Below are positions 49,653 to 58,033 of a DNA stretch of 64,000 nt, in pieces; the first letter of the stretch is position 1; each line of letters starts with the position of its first letter. The notes beneath the pieces are model-generated. The model was not told where the DNA came from. It did no database searches and was given only the letters and a program-made list of their open reading frames with translations. The translations under genes and the position numbers were made by a program. The DNA comes from Myxococcales bacterium (GTDB taxonomy: Bacteria > Myxococcota_A > Polyangia > Polyangiales > Polyangiaceae), in the NCBI GenBank assembly GCA_016706225.1, contig JADJKB010000022.1, positions 372,001 to 436,000 on the forward strand. The letters are read 5' to 3'.

Positions 49653-51347
49653 CTACACCTCGGGAGCCCGGCCAGCGACGGCAACGAGGGCCGCTCTCAA
49701 GCGCCGGTGCCGATCGAGGCGCCGCGCGAAGTCCTGCTCATTGGTGGCTCCTTTCGCGCGGACGACGGCACCCAGAGCCCGCAGCTCGGCCTTGGACCAC
49801 GAAGTGACCCCGGGCAAGGCGAGCGCGAGAGGCGCCCAACGCTCCCAGGCCACGCGTTCGTCCGGAGTGAGCTGACCGAGCACGACACCGGTGAGCTCGC
49901 CAAACTCCTCCGCACACACCCGCAGGCCGCGCTCACGGTCCGAACCGAATCGCTGCCCCAGATGACGACTGACAACGAGTGAAAATCGGGCGAGCGGTAA
50001 CTTTCCGGCAACGTCGTTGCGAGGCTCAGCCAGATGATGGAAGAGGTACCCGGAGGCCAAGCGCCGGAGCACCGACCTCGACGAACGATGTTTCGGGTTC
50101 TTTGCGATCTTCCGGAGCTCCGAGCGGAGCAACTTGCTGGCGCCGGCGTCGTCGGGTTGGAACCCGAGCTTCTGATAAAACCAGAAGGCGCCGGCCGCGA
50201 GTGCGTCGGGGTTCTCGTGACCCAGCTGGTACGGATGAATCGAGAAGGACTGCGCGCCGAACAGGCGCCCAACGACACCGAGAGCGCGCACGTAGTGCTC
50301 CGCCGTCTCCGCGCCCCGGAACGTCGGGAACACGTGGTAGTTCACCTCCGCCGAGCCGAACAAAAGCGCGGCCTGAAAGTAGCCGACCGGAACGCCGTTC
50401 TTGATCAGCAGAAACACGTAGAGCGTCTCGACCAGCGCGCGATGTCTCGGCAGGAGGCCCATGCAGGTCATGACGAAACCATCGCCGGTGTCGATCAGCC
50501 GCACGTCGTCGGGGCTCGCGTACATGATCCCGTCGAGATCACGTCCGCGCGTGATGAGAGAGGTCCGCGCAAGCTCGATGGCCCTCCGCCCGTCCCGGGG
50601 CTCCAGGCGTCTGACGCTGCGCAGACGCCGCCTTAGACCGGTCGAGAGCGCGGGTCGCTTCTGGGCCAACGGCTGGGTCTGAAATGTGACTGGAGCGTCC
50701 GACAGCACGGCCAGCGTGCGGGTCGGCGCACCGCGCACGAGCTCGAGCCTGAGCGGCAGGGCCAGCTCGTTGTACAGACTCTCGCGCGCCCGCGCTGACA
50801 TCGACAGCCGCGCAAAACGGCGCACCAAGAAGGTCGCGTCGGTCTCGCCTTCGCCGGGCAGTGCCGCGAGCCACTGGGTCAGCGACAGCCCTAGCTCCGG
50901 ATCCAACGCTTCCGCCTCCGGCACGAGCAGCGGCAGCAGCGCCTCGAGACGCTCCCGCTCCCGGGTGCCAACCTCGGGCCAATCCACGTGGAGCTCCGCC
51001 GGCCAATGTTCGACGAGCCAGCACGCGGTGATCCAATGGAACGGAAAGCTCAGCGAGGTACCAACCACACCTGTGTCGGTGAGGGCCCTTCTGTGTTTGG
51101 TCGTATCCTTGCGCGCGGCGAAGTCTTCGAGCGCGCGCACCACACTGGCCCGAAGCTCGGCGTCGTCCGGATACGCGCGGGCGAAACACAAGACCTCGTG
51201 CAACCGCAAGAGCTCGGTGGCCTGACGAAGCGAGCTCTGCCCAAGCGTCGCGACGAGCTCGCGCTTCTGGGTCGCGAGGCCTGGCCCGAAATTGCGAGCG
51301 ATGCGCTCGAGCTCGCGAAGTGCGTGCGAAGCCGACACGGTGGTCAC
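49653..51347 (-). CDS. Large cytoplasmic protein with GNAT-like region
   Basis: 564-residue protein with GTG start at 51347, four bases after the previous stop. Without signal peptide. The first 250 residues are helical (LSRQATELLRLHEVLCFARAY...). Around residues 300-400 there is an acetyltransferase-like segment: GVPVGYFQAALLFGSAEVNYHVFPTFRGAETAEHYVRALGVV, then AFWFYQKLGFQP, the terminal beta/helix of GNAT folds (the W-F-Y-Q-K-L-G-F pattern). The acetyl-CoA loop (Q/R-x-x-G-x-G/A) is not obvious, so whether it is active is uncertain. C-terminal part helical again. Substrate unknown; the family was not named from sequence alone. Confidence 0.6.
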   Translation of the reverse strand: MTTVSASHALRELERIARNFGPGLATQKRELVATLGQSSLRQATELLRLHEVLCFARAYPDDAELRASVVRALEDFAARKDTTKHRRALTDTGVVGTSLSFPFHWITACWLVEHWPAELHVDWPEVGTRERERLEALLPLLVPEAEALDPELGLSLTQWLAALPGEGETDATFLVRRFARLSMSARARESLYNELALPLRLELVRGAPTRTLAVLSDAPVTFQTQPLAQKRPALSTGLRRRLRSVRRLEPRDGRRAIELARTSLITRGRDLDGIMYASPDDVRLIDTGDGFVMTCMGLLPRHRALVETLYVFLLIKNGVPVGYFQAALLFGSAEVNYHVFPTFRGAETAEHYVRALGVVGRLFGAQSFSIHPYQLGHENPDALAAGAFWFYQKLGFQPDDAGASKLLRSELRKIAKNPKHRSSRSVLRRLASGYLFHHLAEPRNDVAGKLPLARFSLVVSRHLGQRFGSDRERGLRVCAEEFGELTGVVLGQLTPDERVAWERWAPLALALPGVTSWSKAELRALGAVVRAKGATNEQDFARRLDRHRRLRAALVAVAGRAPEV

Positions 51348-51351
51348 GACT

Positions 51352-51990
51352 TCAGGGTGCGCCCTTGGGTTTCACCGAGTCGAGCAGCTCGAAGAAGGGC
51401 TTCTTGGCTCGCGCAACCGTGGCCTTCGGCCCGACGAGCTTGAAGAAGTGACTGCCGCTTGGCGCCTCGACAATGGCGCCGATCATCGCAAAGTCGGGCT
51501 TCGGCGTGGTCGGACCACCCGGCATGCCGCTCTTGTAGGTGCCCTGCTCGATCTCCACGATGCGCTGCGCCAGCCCGTTGGCCTTGCGCTCACTCTTCTT
51601 CACCTTGGTGTCGTCGATGCCCTCGAACTGCTGGACCCAACGCTCCACGTTGCGCTCGACCACTCCAGGTTTGTCGGGACCGAAATAGAAGACACCAACG
51701 TCGGCGGCCTCTTTGTCGCCATCGGCTGCCGGGACTTCGTAGGTCGCGTTCCGCATTGGCGACGTCGGCGGGAGCTTCTTCCAGAGTTTGGGGTCGTCCC
51801 AGGTCACCCCGATCTCCTTGGCGGCGCCGTGCGTGACCGAGGTCGGCACGGGTGCGCCAGCGCTCGGCGCTGCCGAGAGTGCGGGGGGCGCGTTCCCCGG
51901 CGCGGCGGTGTCTGCGACGGTCGAGCCGGGCGCGGCGGGTTTGTCACAAGCAACGAGGCTGAGTGCAAGGCAGACGGCGAACGGTCTCAT
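51352..51990 (-). CDS. Lipoprotein, unknown
   Basis: 212-residue lipoprotein from an ATG at 51990 (leader MRPFAVCLALSLVAC). A Pro/Ala/Ser tether is followed by a compact domain: GVTWDDPKLWKKLPPTSPMRNATYEVPAA, VGVFYFGPDKPGVVERNVERWVQQFEG, IVEIEQGTYKSGMPGG and PSGSHFFKLVGPKATVARAKKPFFELLDSVK. It contains aromatic strands and looks like a small alpha/beta domain conserved in myxobacteria as far as I recall, but I cannot name it. Co-directional with the GNAT-like gene (4-bp gap) and downstream of the thioredoxin gene. Confidence 0.65.
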   Translation of the reverse strand: MRPFAVCLALSLVACDKPAAPGSTVADTAAPGNAPPALSAAPSAGAPVPTSVTHGAAKEIGVTWDDPKLWKKLPPTSPMRNATYEVPAADGDKEAADVGVFYFGPDKPGVVERNVERWVQQFEGIDDTKVKKSERKANGLAQRIVEIEQGTYKSGMPGGPTTPKPDFAMIGAIVEAPSGSHFFKLVGPKATVARAKKPFFELLDSVKPKGAP

Positions 51991-52030
51991 CGCCGGCGCA
52001 TGGTGCTGAGATCGCCAGGCGAGCGCAAGC

Positions 52031-52420
52031 TCAGTGTGGCTGTTCGTTCGAGCCCTGGACCGCGTGGTGCTCGGAGATCCGCCGCTTCACTTCCGCCATG
52101 TCCAGCGCGCGCACTTTCGTTACCAGGCCGTCGAGGGCCATCGCGCTCATCATGCCAGGTTGCTCGAAGATCAGGATCCCGTCCTTGAAGACCATCAGCG
52201 TGGGGATCGAGCGGACGTTGAAGCCGCCGGCCAGCTGCTGCTCGGCGTCGGTGTCGATCTTGCCCCAGACGATGTCCGGGTGTTTGGCTGCGAGTCGGTC
52301 GTAGATTGGTGCGAAGGCGCGGCACGGGCCGCACCATGAGGCCCACCAGTCGATGAAAACGATGCCGGGCTTCTCTACGGTGGCCTCGAAGTTGGCGGCG
52401 CTGAGCTCGGTGGTGTTCAT
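52031..52420 (-). CDS. Thioredoxin
   Basis: 129-residue protein. The ATG at 52420 is preceded by GGAGACGGAAAAAC and gives the canonical thioredoxin length; longer in-frame readings add non-family residues. Active site WCGPC (29-33, Cys30/Cys33) in FIDWWASWCGPCRAF, then cis-Pro in IPTLMVFKDG. Cytoplasmic disulfide reductase or holdase. The C-terminal extension (about 20 residues, EHHAVQGSNEQPH) is unusual. Divergent from the DnaJ-domain gene across 215 bp. Confidence 0.9.
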   Translation of the reverse strand: MNTTELSAANFEATVEKPGIVFIDWWASWCGPCRAFAPIYDRLAAKHPDIVWGKIDTDAEQQLAGGFNVRSIPTLMVFKDGILIFEQPGMMSAMALDGLVTKVRALDMAEVKRRISEHHAVQGSNEQPH

Positions 52421-52635
52421 GTTTTTCCGTCTCCAGGCCGGTGGGAGCCGGAGCCTGTGCGATTGGATTCGGCCGCGGTTTACGCCGGGCGAGGTCATGA
52501 GAGGGAAGCGGACCACCCACAGTATGGGGACCCCGGGGAGCAGGTGGGCAATTGGGGGGACGTGGGAGAATTTTCGAGGCTGCCGGAACTTCTTCCGGAG
52601 ACGACTGTCTGCTCGGAACCTGTCGGGAGGTGCGT

Positions 52636-53181
52636 ATGCGGTTCGATCGGGCGCTGATAAACGTCGACTTGTATGCCGTGTTGAAGATCCCCCGTCAGGC
52701 CACGCCTGAACAGATACGCCGGGCCCACCGGCGGCTCGCGACGATCAGCCACCCGGACTTGAACCCGAACGACATGAGCAGAGCTCAGCGTCGGATGGCG
52801 GAGATCAACGTGGCGGCCGGGGTGCTCATGGAGCCCTCACTGCGCTCAGCCTACGACCGTCTGCGCGCGGACTTGCATGAAGGTCGAGAGCCGGAACGGC
52901 GCGGGGTTCCCCACGCGCCCCCGGTGGATACGTCACACATCCGACTGGACGCCCGCGATCTCGAGTGGCTGGAGCGCCTCCGCTCGTGGCCGGCCCGCGC
53001 CAGCGCCAGCTTCGACACCTGGACCGAGAGCTGGACGCCGGAGTTCCGGATGATGTTCCTGTTCGCGTCGGTCGCCCTGGCGCTCGGTCTGATTCGTTCC
53101 GCCAAGCCGACCTCGCTGCCCTCACCGTTCGAAGAAGCCCGACCCGCAGCCACCGCAATGGCAAGAAGCTCGCCGACTTGA
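52636..53181 (+). CDS. J-domain protein with C-terminal membrane helix
   Basis: 181-residue protein; the ATG at 52636 follows GGGAGG at ideal distance. The J-domain occupies residues about 10-75: DLYAVLKIPRQATPEQIRRAHRRL, the HPD motif at 39-41 (SHPDLNP), then QRRMAEINVAAGVL. A polar linker (residues 80-125) leads to a hydrophobic helix FRMMFLFASVALALGLI (about 140-160), so the J-domain faces the cytosol from a membrane anchor at the C-terminus. Partner of an Hsp70; the short form without zinc or substrate domain resembles type III J-proteins. Confidence 0.85.
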   Translation: MRFDRALINVDLYAVLKIPRQATPEQIRRAHRRLATISHPDLNPNDMSRAQRRMAEINVAAGVLMEPSLRSAYDRLRADLHEGREPERRGVPHAPPVDTSHIRLDARDLEWLERLRSWPARASASFDTWTESWTPEFRMMFLFASVALALGLIRSAKPTSLPSPFEEARPAATAMARSSPT

Positions 53182-53289
53182 GTCAGCGCGCGCCTCTCGC
53201 GCGCTCGCACGGCGCTGCCATCCACGCGCGATTGGGCCCAACCCCCGAGCCGGGGTAGACTCGGGGGTCCCGACTCCTTCCGAGAATAA

Positions 53290-54501
53290 ATGACGACCGT
53301 TTCGCGCATCGCGCACGAGGACGGGGGCTTCACACCGGCGGACGACGCTCGACCGTGGTGGCAGAGTCTGCCCCAGGACTTCAGCACATCGCGCGAACGC
53401 TTCGAGCTCGGGACGAGAGACCGATTCAAAGTCTCCGCGACCGCGGCCAGCGATGTCGTCCTTCGCACACTCGGCGCGTCGCTCGTCACTGCGCTGGCCG
53501 TGCCGGTGGGTTACCACCCGTTCGCCCTCGGACGCGCCCTCGCCGACCGCAAGCTCTACAGCACCCTCGCCGAGAGCCGCGATCCGGATCGCTTCTTTCT
53601 TCGCCCACCCCGTGACGTGAAGGTGTCGCGGCGCCGCGCGCGCCTCCCACTCTTTCGCCCCGGCGACGGCGTCTGCGAAGACCTGCGCTTCGAGAGCCCG
53701 TTCATTCCGGTGAACCCGCACGAGCGCCAGAGCTACCTACGTCACCGGCGAAACCGCTTCGCCCACGCCCGGCACTGGCGACACGGCGACACCGCCCGTC
53801 CCACGGTGATCGCGGTGCACGGCTTCTCCGCCGACCTCTACCACCTGAACGAGTGGTTTTTTGCCATCCCTTGGCTGTACCGCGAGGGCTACGACGTGCT
53901 GCTGGTCACGCTGCCGTTTCATGGCAAGCGCCAGACCCTGCTGTCGCCCTTCTCGGGCCACGGCTTCTTCGCTGGTGGCGTCAACCGCATCAACGAAGCG
54001 ATGGGGCAGGCCATCTTCGACCTGCGCATCTTCATCGATCACCTCGAGGACCTCGGAGTCCCACGCTTGGGTGTGACCGGCGTGAGCCTGGGGGGGTTCA
54101 CCGCAGCGCTGCTGGCGACGGTGGAACCGCGGCTCGCCTTTGCGATCCCCAACGTGCCGGTCACGAGCATCGCCGACCTCGTGCTCGAGTGGGAGCCAAT
54201 CGCGAGCCTGCTCGGCCTCGCGCTGCGCGCAACGGGCAAGGACGTGCGCGACGCTCGCGAGCTGCTCTCGGTCAGCTGTCCACTCAGCTACCCACCCCGC
54301 ATCGCGCGGGAGCGGCTGATGATCATCGGCGGAGTGGGTGATCGCCTGGCACCGCCCACGCACTCGCGACTGCTCTGGGACCACTGGCAACGCTGCCGGC
54401 TCCACTGGTTTCCGGGCAGTCACTTGATTCACCTGGACCGCGGCGACTACTTCCGGCAGATGCGGAAGTTCTTCCGCGAGATCGAGTTCAGCGCCGGCTG
54501 A
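53290..54501 (+). CDS. Alpha/beta hydrolase, DUF3089/PHB-depolymerase-like region
   Basis: 403-residue protein from an ATG at 53290. N-terminal 150 residues are unassigned, with a hydrophobic stretch LGASLVTALAVPVGYHPFALG that may be a membrane anchor. The hydrolase domain starts at TVIAVHGFSADLYHLNEW, with the nucleophile elbow GVSLGG (residues about 260-265), Asp in GGVGDRLAPP and catalytic His in FPGSHLIH. A serine hydrolase that acts on lipids or esters is a reasonable guess; exact family name is not certain. It is followed 5 bp later by a convergent lipoprotein gene. Confidence 0.75.
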   Translation: MTTVSRIAHEDGGFTPADDARPWWQSLPQDFSTSRERFELGTRDRFKVSATAASDVVLRTLGASLVTALAVPVGYHPFALGRALADRKLYSTLAESRDPDRFFLRPPRDVKVSRRRARLPLFRPGDGVCEDLRFESPFIPVNPHERQSYLRHRRNRFAHARHWRHGDTARPTVIAVHGFSADLYHLNEWFFAIPWLYREGYDVLLVTLPFHGKRQTLLSPFSGHGFFAGGVNRINEAMGQAIFDLRIFIDHLEDLGVPRLGVTGVSLGGFTAALLATVEPRLAFAIPNVPVTSIADLVLEWEPIASLLGLALRATGKDVRDARELLSVSCPLSYPPRIARERLMIIGGVGDRLAPPTHSRLLWDHWQRCRLHWFPGSHLIHLDRGDYFRQMRKFFREIEFSAG

Positions 54502-54505
54502 AGGC

Positions 54506-54988
54506 TCACGGCTCGACGTGACGCGTGTAGCGCACGGACATCCTCGTGTCCGCGCTGCGCACCACCAGCTCCGTCTCCGTCTTTTCGACGACCTCGCGCA
54601 CGAGCGTGGACCCGACGTTCTCGGCCTCACACGTGCTGTGAGCGATGTCGAAATAGATCACGCGCTCGGACACCCTCAGCTGCCCCGCGAGCTCGCAGGT
54701 CGGGCGATGGGACTGAGGCGGCAGGAAGATCTGAAACCGCCCCTCCCGCGTCACCGTGAGGCGCGTCGGGAGCTTGCCGTTGACCAACCCGTCCCAGCTG
54801 CCAACGAAGTAGAGATATGGGTCGTCCCGGTCCACCACCGCCATCGGCTCCCCGCGAGGGGGCGGCGCAGCGTCCGAGCGCTCGGGCGCCGGCTCCGTCG
54901 GGATCACGATTTCACCTGGAGCCCGACTGCCCCCGGCGCCCGCCGAGCAGGCACCCGCGAGGAACATCGAGACCACCAGCCAGCGCAC
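54506..54988 (-). CDS. Lipoprotein, unknown
   Basis: 160-residue lipoprotein. A GTG at 54988 starts MRWLVVSMFLAGAC, a short but adequate leader; the longer in-frame reading to 55066 crosses the regulator's promoter. A Pro/Glu-rich tether leads to a beta domain with DPYLYFVGSWDGLVNGKLP, RLTVTREGRFQIFLPP, and two Cys (PTCELAGQ and HSTCEAE) that could pair. It resembles small lipocalin-like or DUF-type envelope lipoproteins but is not identified. Confidence 0.65.
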   Translation of the reverse strand: MRWLVVSMFLAGACSAGAGGSRAPGEIVIPTEPAPERSDAAPPPRGEPMAVVDRDDPYLYFVGSWDGLVNGKLPTRLTVTREGRFQIFLPPQSHRPTCELAGQLRVSERVIYFDIAHSTCEAENVGSTLVREVVEKTETELVVRSADTRMSVRYTRHVEP

Positions 54989-55020
54989 GTCGCTGATATA
55001 GCAAAAATCACCTGACCCCC

Positions 55021-55049
55021 TTGACCAGCGTGATACACGGTGATACATC
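55021..55049 (+). promoter_or_regulatory. Predicted promoter of the RHH-type gene
   Basis: TTGACC (55021-55026, 5 of 6 to the -35 consensus) is followed after 17 bases by TACATC (55044-55049), a poor but well-spaced -10. Predicted start of transcription lies near 55056-55060, which coincides with the GTG start codon, so a leaderless or near-leaderless mRNA is suggested. Confidence 0.4.
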
Positions 55050-55069
55050 GTATCACGCCGTGACACAGA
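55030..55069. promoter_or_regulatory. Four phased 10-bp operator-like repeats
   Basis: Four consecutive 10-bp units at 55030, 55040, 55050 and 55060 read g-TGATACacg, g-TGATACatc, g-TATCACgcc and g-TGACACaga. Units 2 and 3 contain TGATAC and GTATCA in inverted orientation around ATC (55041-55055). The regular helical spacing and position over the promoter and start are those of operators bound by ribbon-helix-helix proteins. Confidence 0.55.
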
Positions 55070-55536
55070 AACCCTCCGAACCCCCGCCCCCCGAGGCTGA
55101 AGCCACCGAATCCGACAGCGCCGAGGCTGACGGGGAGCCCAAGAAAGAGCGTGTACTTCACACGCGCATCCCCGCAGTGCTCGAGGGCGAGCTCAAGGCC
55201 GCCGCCCGCGCGCTCCGAGTCCCCGTCTCGAACCTGGTGCGAACCATCCTCGAGGACGCGGTCAACATCGCCGACCGAGCCTCGGAGCGCGTCGAGGACC
55301 GCCTGAGCCGCGCAGCAAAGACCGTGCATGACGAGCGCGGGCGCCTTCGATCCAAGGTCGAGAAGAAGGTCGATCTCGCCGACGTGGTCGCGTACCAGCC
55401 CGTCGTCGTAGCCAAGACGAGCGAGTGCGTGAAGTGCGGGGCCGCCCTCGATGAAGGTGATGATGCGGGGCTCGCAGTCGGGTCAATCCCAGGAGCCCCG
55501 CGCTTCGTTTGCACGACTTGTATGCCCGGGCGCTGA
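55060..55536 (+). CDS. RHH-like regulator with C-terminal zinc ribbon
   Basis: 158-residue protein; GTG at 55060 is preferred to a TTG at 55021 since the latter would place operators in the coding part. Residues about 30-75 give VLHTRIPAVLEGELKAAARALRVPVSNLVRTILEDAVNIA, a beta strand followed by two helices, as in ribbon-helix-helix DNA-binding proteins (CopG/Arc type). The middle is a charged helix (ASERVEDRLSRAAKTVHDERGRLRSKVEKK). The C-terminus carries CVKCGA and a later CTTCMPG, two CxxC pairs of a zinc ribbon. Its own promoter contains phased repeats, so it is likely autoregulated. The fusion of an RHH domain with a zinc ribbon is uncommon. Confidence 0.75.
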   Translation: MTQKPSEPPPPEAEATESDSAEADGEPKKERVLHTRIPAVLEGELKAAARALRVPVSNLVRTILEDAVNIADRASERVEDRLSRAAKTVHDERGRLRSKVEKKVDLADVVAYQPVVVAKTSECVKCGAALDEGDDAGLAVGSIPGAPRFVCTTCMPGR

Positions 55537-55645
55537 GCCCAGCCAACAAACTTCTGCGACACCGATTGCCTTGGCGAACATGCTGCTCGCCGAGTCGGGA
55601 CGTGTGCGCGCGATCGCCAACGTGGCGCATGAATGGGAGATAGTC

Positions 55646-55912
55646 ATGAACACTCAAACCAACACGAACGACACCCGCAACGAAACCAGCTCGGACGCCG
55701 AGCAGATTGCAGGCGCCTTCCTGCGCGTCGGCGCCGCGTGGGCACGATATGGATTGGGCATCGCGCGCGCGTCCGTTGAGACCAGCGCCCGAACCCTCGA
55801 CGTGACTGCCGGTGCGCTCGGCACGCTGGCCAAACGTTTCGCAGACCTCGAGGAGCAGAAGCGCGCGGAAGACGCGCCCGATGCACCGATCGAGCCCAAA
55901 CACGACAGCTGA
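55646..55912 (+). CDS. Small helical phasin-like protein
   Basis: 88-residue protein. The ATG at 55646 follows GGGAGATAGTC, a clear ribosome binding site; the longer in-frame reading upstream is not supported. After a polar Asn/Thr/Glu-rich start the sequence is a continuous amphipathic helix: AEQIAGAFLRVGAAWARYGLGIARASVETSARTLDVTAGALGTLAKRFADLEEQ, the style of phasin and coiled-coil small proteins. Charged tail. Function unknown; it directly follows the RHH-like gene and could be its target. Confidence 0.6.
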   Translation: MNTQTNTNDTRNETSSDAEQIAGAFLRVGAAWARYGLGIARASVETSARTLDVTAGALGTLAKRFADLEEQKRAEDAPDAPIEPKHDS

Positions 55913-56025
55913 AACAACGGGCGAAGCCCGGATACCCCCGGTACTCCCCCAGCAACGCGCGAAGGTTCCGAGCCAAAGACTTCCCGGCTGCTCGCCCGCG
56001 ATGAACCCGTATATGCTGCGGCACC

Positions 56026-56937
56026 ATGCGGATCCGGCCATGCTGTTTGCTCGTTGTTTCCCTCGGGCTCGCCCTGACTCAAGCCTGCGGCGGGGGCGGC
56101 GCGGGCGGCAGCGGTAGCGGAGAAAACCCCGGGGCCAAGGACCCGACTTCGGTCGAAGAGGACGAAGCGGCGGCCCCGGCAGCGAGCCCGGGCAAGGCGC
56201 CCGCGGCCGGGACCAAAGCGCTCGAGAAGCGCTCCGCATCGCTCACCTTCGATCTGACGTTGAAGAAGGGCGACACGGCAGGCGGCATGCAGGCCGGCAG
56301 CTGGTCGCTCGAAGAAGAACGCTCGCTGGAGGTGCTGGCGAGCGAAGGTGTGGCGGTGAACAAGCTGAGGGTCACGTTCGGGAAGCGTGAGTCCAAGCCG
56401 CTGCTCGGCGTCGAGCTCACCGCTGCGACCGCCGGCCACAGCTACGTCATCGACGCCAAGGCGGGCGACGCTGACATTCAACGCGCTGACGGCAAAGAGG
56501 TCAGCGGTGCCGAGCGCGACGCGCTGATGAGCGAGTACGCCTGGGTCGGCGGGCCGAGCCCGCTCTCCAAGTGGCTCGGTGAAGCCGGGCCGGCGGCGGG
56601 CAAGAAGCTCGACGGCGGCTCGGAAGAAGCGCGCGCCCTGTTGGGTGTGCTCGCTGGCGTCGATTACGCCGGCGCCAAGGTGAGTGTCACGTCGCAAGGC
56701 AAGAGCGGGAGCAGCCTGTCCTTGGAGGTGACCGCAATGGTGACGCTGGTGAGCGCACAGACCCGATTCGATCTGACACTGAACGGCCCAGCCAAGGTGG
56801 ACCTGCAGAGCGGCTGGGTCAGCGAGCTTTCGCTCAAGGGCACGGCAAAGGCGAGCGGCAAGCTCCAGCACAAAAAAGGCATGCTCGACGTGACCGGCAA
56901 GGGCCAAGCCGAGCTCTCCCGCAGCATCGCGAAGTGA
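56026..56937 (+). CDS. Lipoprotein, unknown
   Basis: 303-residue lipoprotein from an ATG at 56026 (leader ends Thr-Gln-Ala-Cys). The Gly-rich and Glu/Ala-rich tether runs to about residue 65. The mature domain is beta-rich: LTFDLTLKKGDT, SWSLEEERSLEVLASEGVAVNKLRVTFGKRESKPLL, SYVIDAKAGDAD, then ALLGVLAGVDYAGAKVSVTSQG and LSLEVTAMVTLVSAQTRFDLTLNG, LKGTAKASGKL. The pattern of repeated short strands suggests a beta-sandwich. No known domain recognised. Confidence 0.7.
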   Translation: MRIRPCCLLVVSLGLALTQACGGGGAGGSGSGENPGAKDPTSVEEDEAAAPAASPGKAPAAGTKALEKRSASLTFDLTLKKGDTAGGMQAGSWSLEEERSLEVLASEGVAVNKLRVTFGKRESKPLLGVELTAATAGHSYVIDAKAGDADIQRADGKEVSGAERDALMSEYAWVGGPSPLSKWLGEAGPAAGKKLDGGSEEARALLGVLAGVDYAGAKVSVTSQGKSGSSLSLEVTAMVTLVSAQTRFDLTLNGPAKVDLQSGWVSELSLKGTAKASGKLQHKKGMLDVTGKGQAELSRSIAK

Positions 56938-57002
56938 AACGCGGCGGGGCCGGACGAGCGCATTGCCAGCCTAGGAGGCGCTGGTGATCAGCCGAACGGC
57001 GT

Positions 57003-58007
57003 CTAGAACCGCAGCACGGCGCCGGCCCAGGTGAAACCTGCGCCAAAGGCCGCCAGGAGCACGGTCGTGTTCTCCACGATGCGGCCATCCTTGAGCGCAA
57101 CGTCCAGCGCCATGGGGATCGTGGCCGCCGTGGTGTTGCCGTACTTCTCGATGTTGTGGACGACCTTGTCTTCGTCAATTTCGAGGCGCCAACCCACGAG
57201 CTGATTGATGCGCATGTTCGCCTGATGTGGGACGAACAGGTCCACGTCTTTGATGCCGAGCCCTGCCTTGCCCAGGACTTCGTGGGCGACCGCCGGCATC
57301 TTGTCCGTGGCCCAGCGGAACACCTGCTTGCCCTTCATCTTCGGGAAGTGGCGTCCCTCGTCGATCATCTCTTTGGTGATGCGCGGGATGTATTTCGACG
57401 CGGGCGCCTCCAGCCAGAGATCCGTCGCGGCCGAGCCGTCGGCGTGGAGAGCGATTGACAAGAGACCACTGTTTTCGTCCCGGGCTCGCCCGACCACCGC
57501 GGCTCCGGCACCATCTCCGAACAACACGGCGACGTCGCGGCCGCGATCGCTGAAGTCGAGCCCCGTCGAGTGCACCTCGGACCCGACCAGCAGCACCTTC
57601 TCGTACATGCCAGCGCGGATCCAGGCGTCCGCGACGCTGAGCCCGTAAATGAAACCGCTGCACTGATTGCGGATGTCGAGCGCCGGCACCCCGGGCAGCC
57701 CGAGTTTGTGTCCCAAGAGACAGCCCGACCCCGGGAAGGTGTAGTCGGGGGACAGCGTCGCGAAGATGATGGCGTCGATCTCTTCCTTCTTCACGCCAGC
57801 GTGTTCGAGCGCACGCTCGGTGGCGGGCACCGCCAGATCCGCCGCGCCGATGCCGTCCTCCTCGATGTACCGCCGCTCCTTGATGCCTGAACGCTGGAAG
57901 ATCCACTCGTCGCTCGTGTTCATGAGCTTGGCGAGGTCGTCGTTGGTCACGACCTTGCTCGGGACATGGCTTCCGACGCCTAGAATCGTGGAACGGGACA
58001 CCACCAT
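57003..58007 (-). CDS. fabH: Beta-ketoacyl-ACP synthase III (FabH family), copy B
   Basis: 334-residue enzyme from ATG at 58007. Catalytic triad: Cys116 in NQCSGF, His261 in VPHQANMRI, Asn291 in KYGNTTAATIP. N-terminal SHVPSKVVTNDDLAKLMNTSDEWI is the FabH family start. It has the same overall design as copy A (45627-46658). It is divergent from the def gene (26-bp intergenic), an unusual neighbour. Predicted to condense an acyl-CoA starter with malonyl-ACP; specificity unknown. Confidence 0.88.
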   Translation of the reverse strand: MVVSRSTILGVGSHVPSKVVTNDDLAKLMNTSDEWIFQRSGIKERRYIEEDGIGAADLAVPATERALEHAGVKKEEIDAIIFATLSPDYTFPGSGCLLGHKLGLPGVPALDIRNQCSGFIYGLSVADAWIRAGMYEKVLLVGSEVHSTGLDFSDRGRDVAVLFGDGAGAAVVGRARDENSGLLSIALHADGSAATDLWLEAPASKYIPRITKEMIDEGRHFPKMKGKQVFRWATDKMPAVAHEVLGKAGLGIKDVDLFVPHQANMRINQLVGWRLEIDEDKVVHNIEKYGNTTAATIPMALDVALKDGRIVENTTVLLAAFGAGFTWAGAVLRF

Positions 58008-58033
58008 CGCGCCCGCGCTGCTAACATGGCGCC

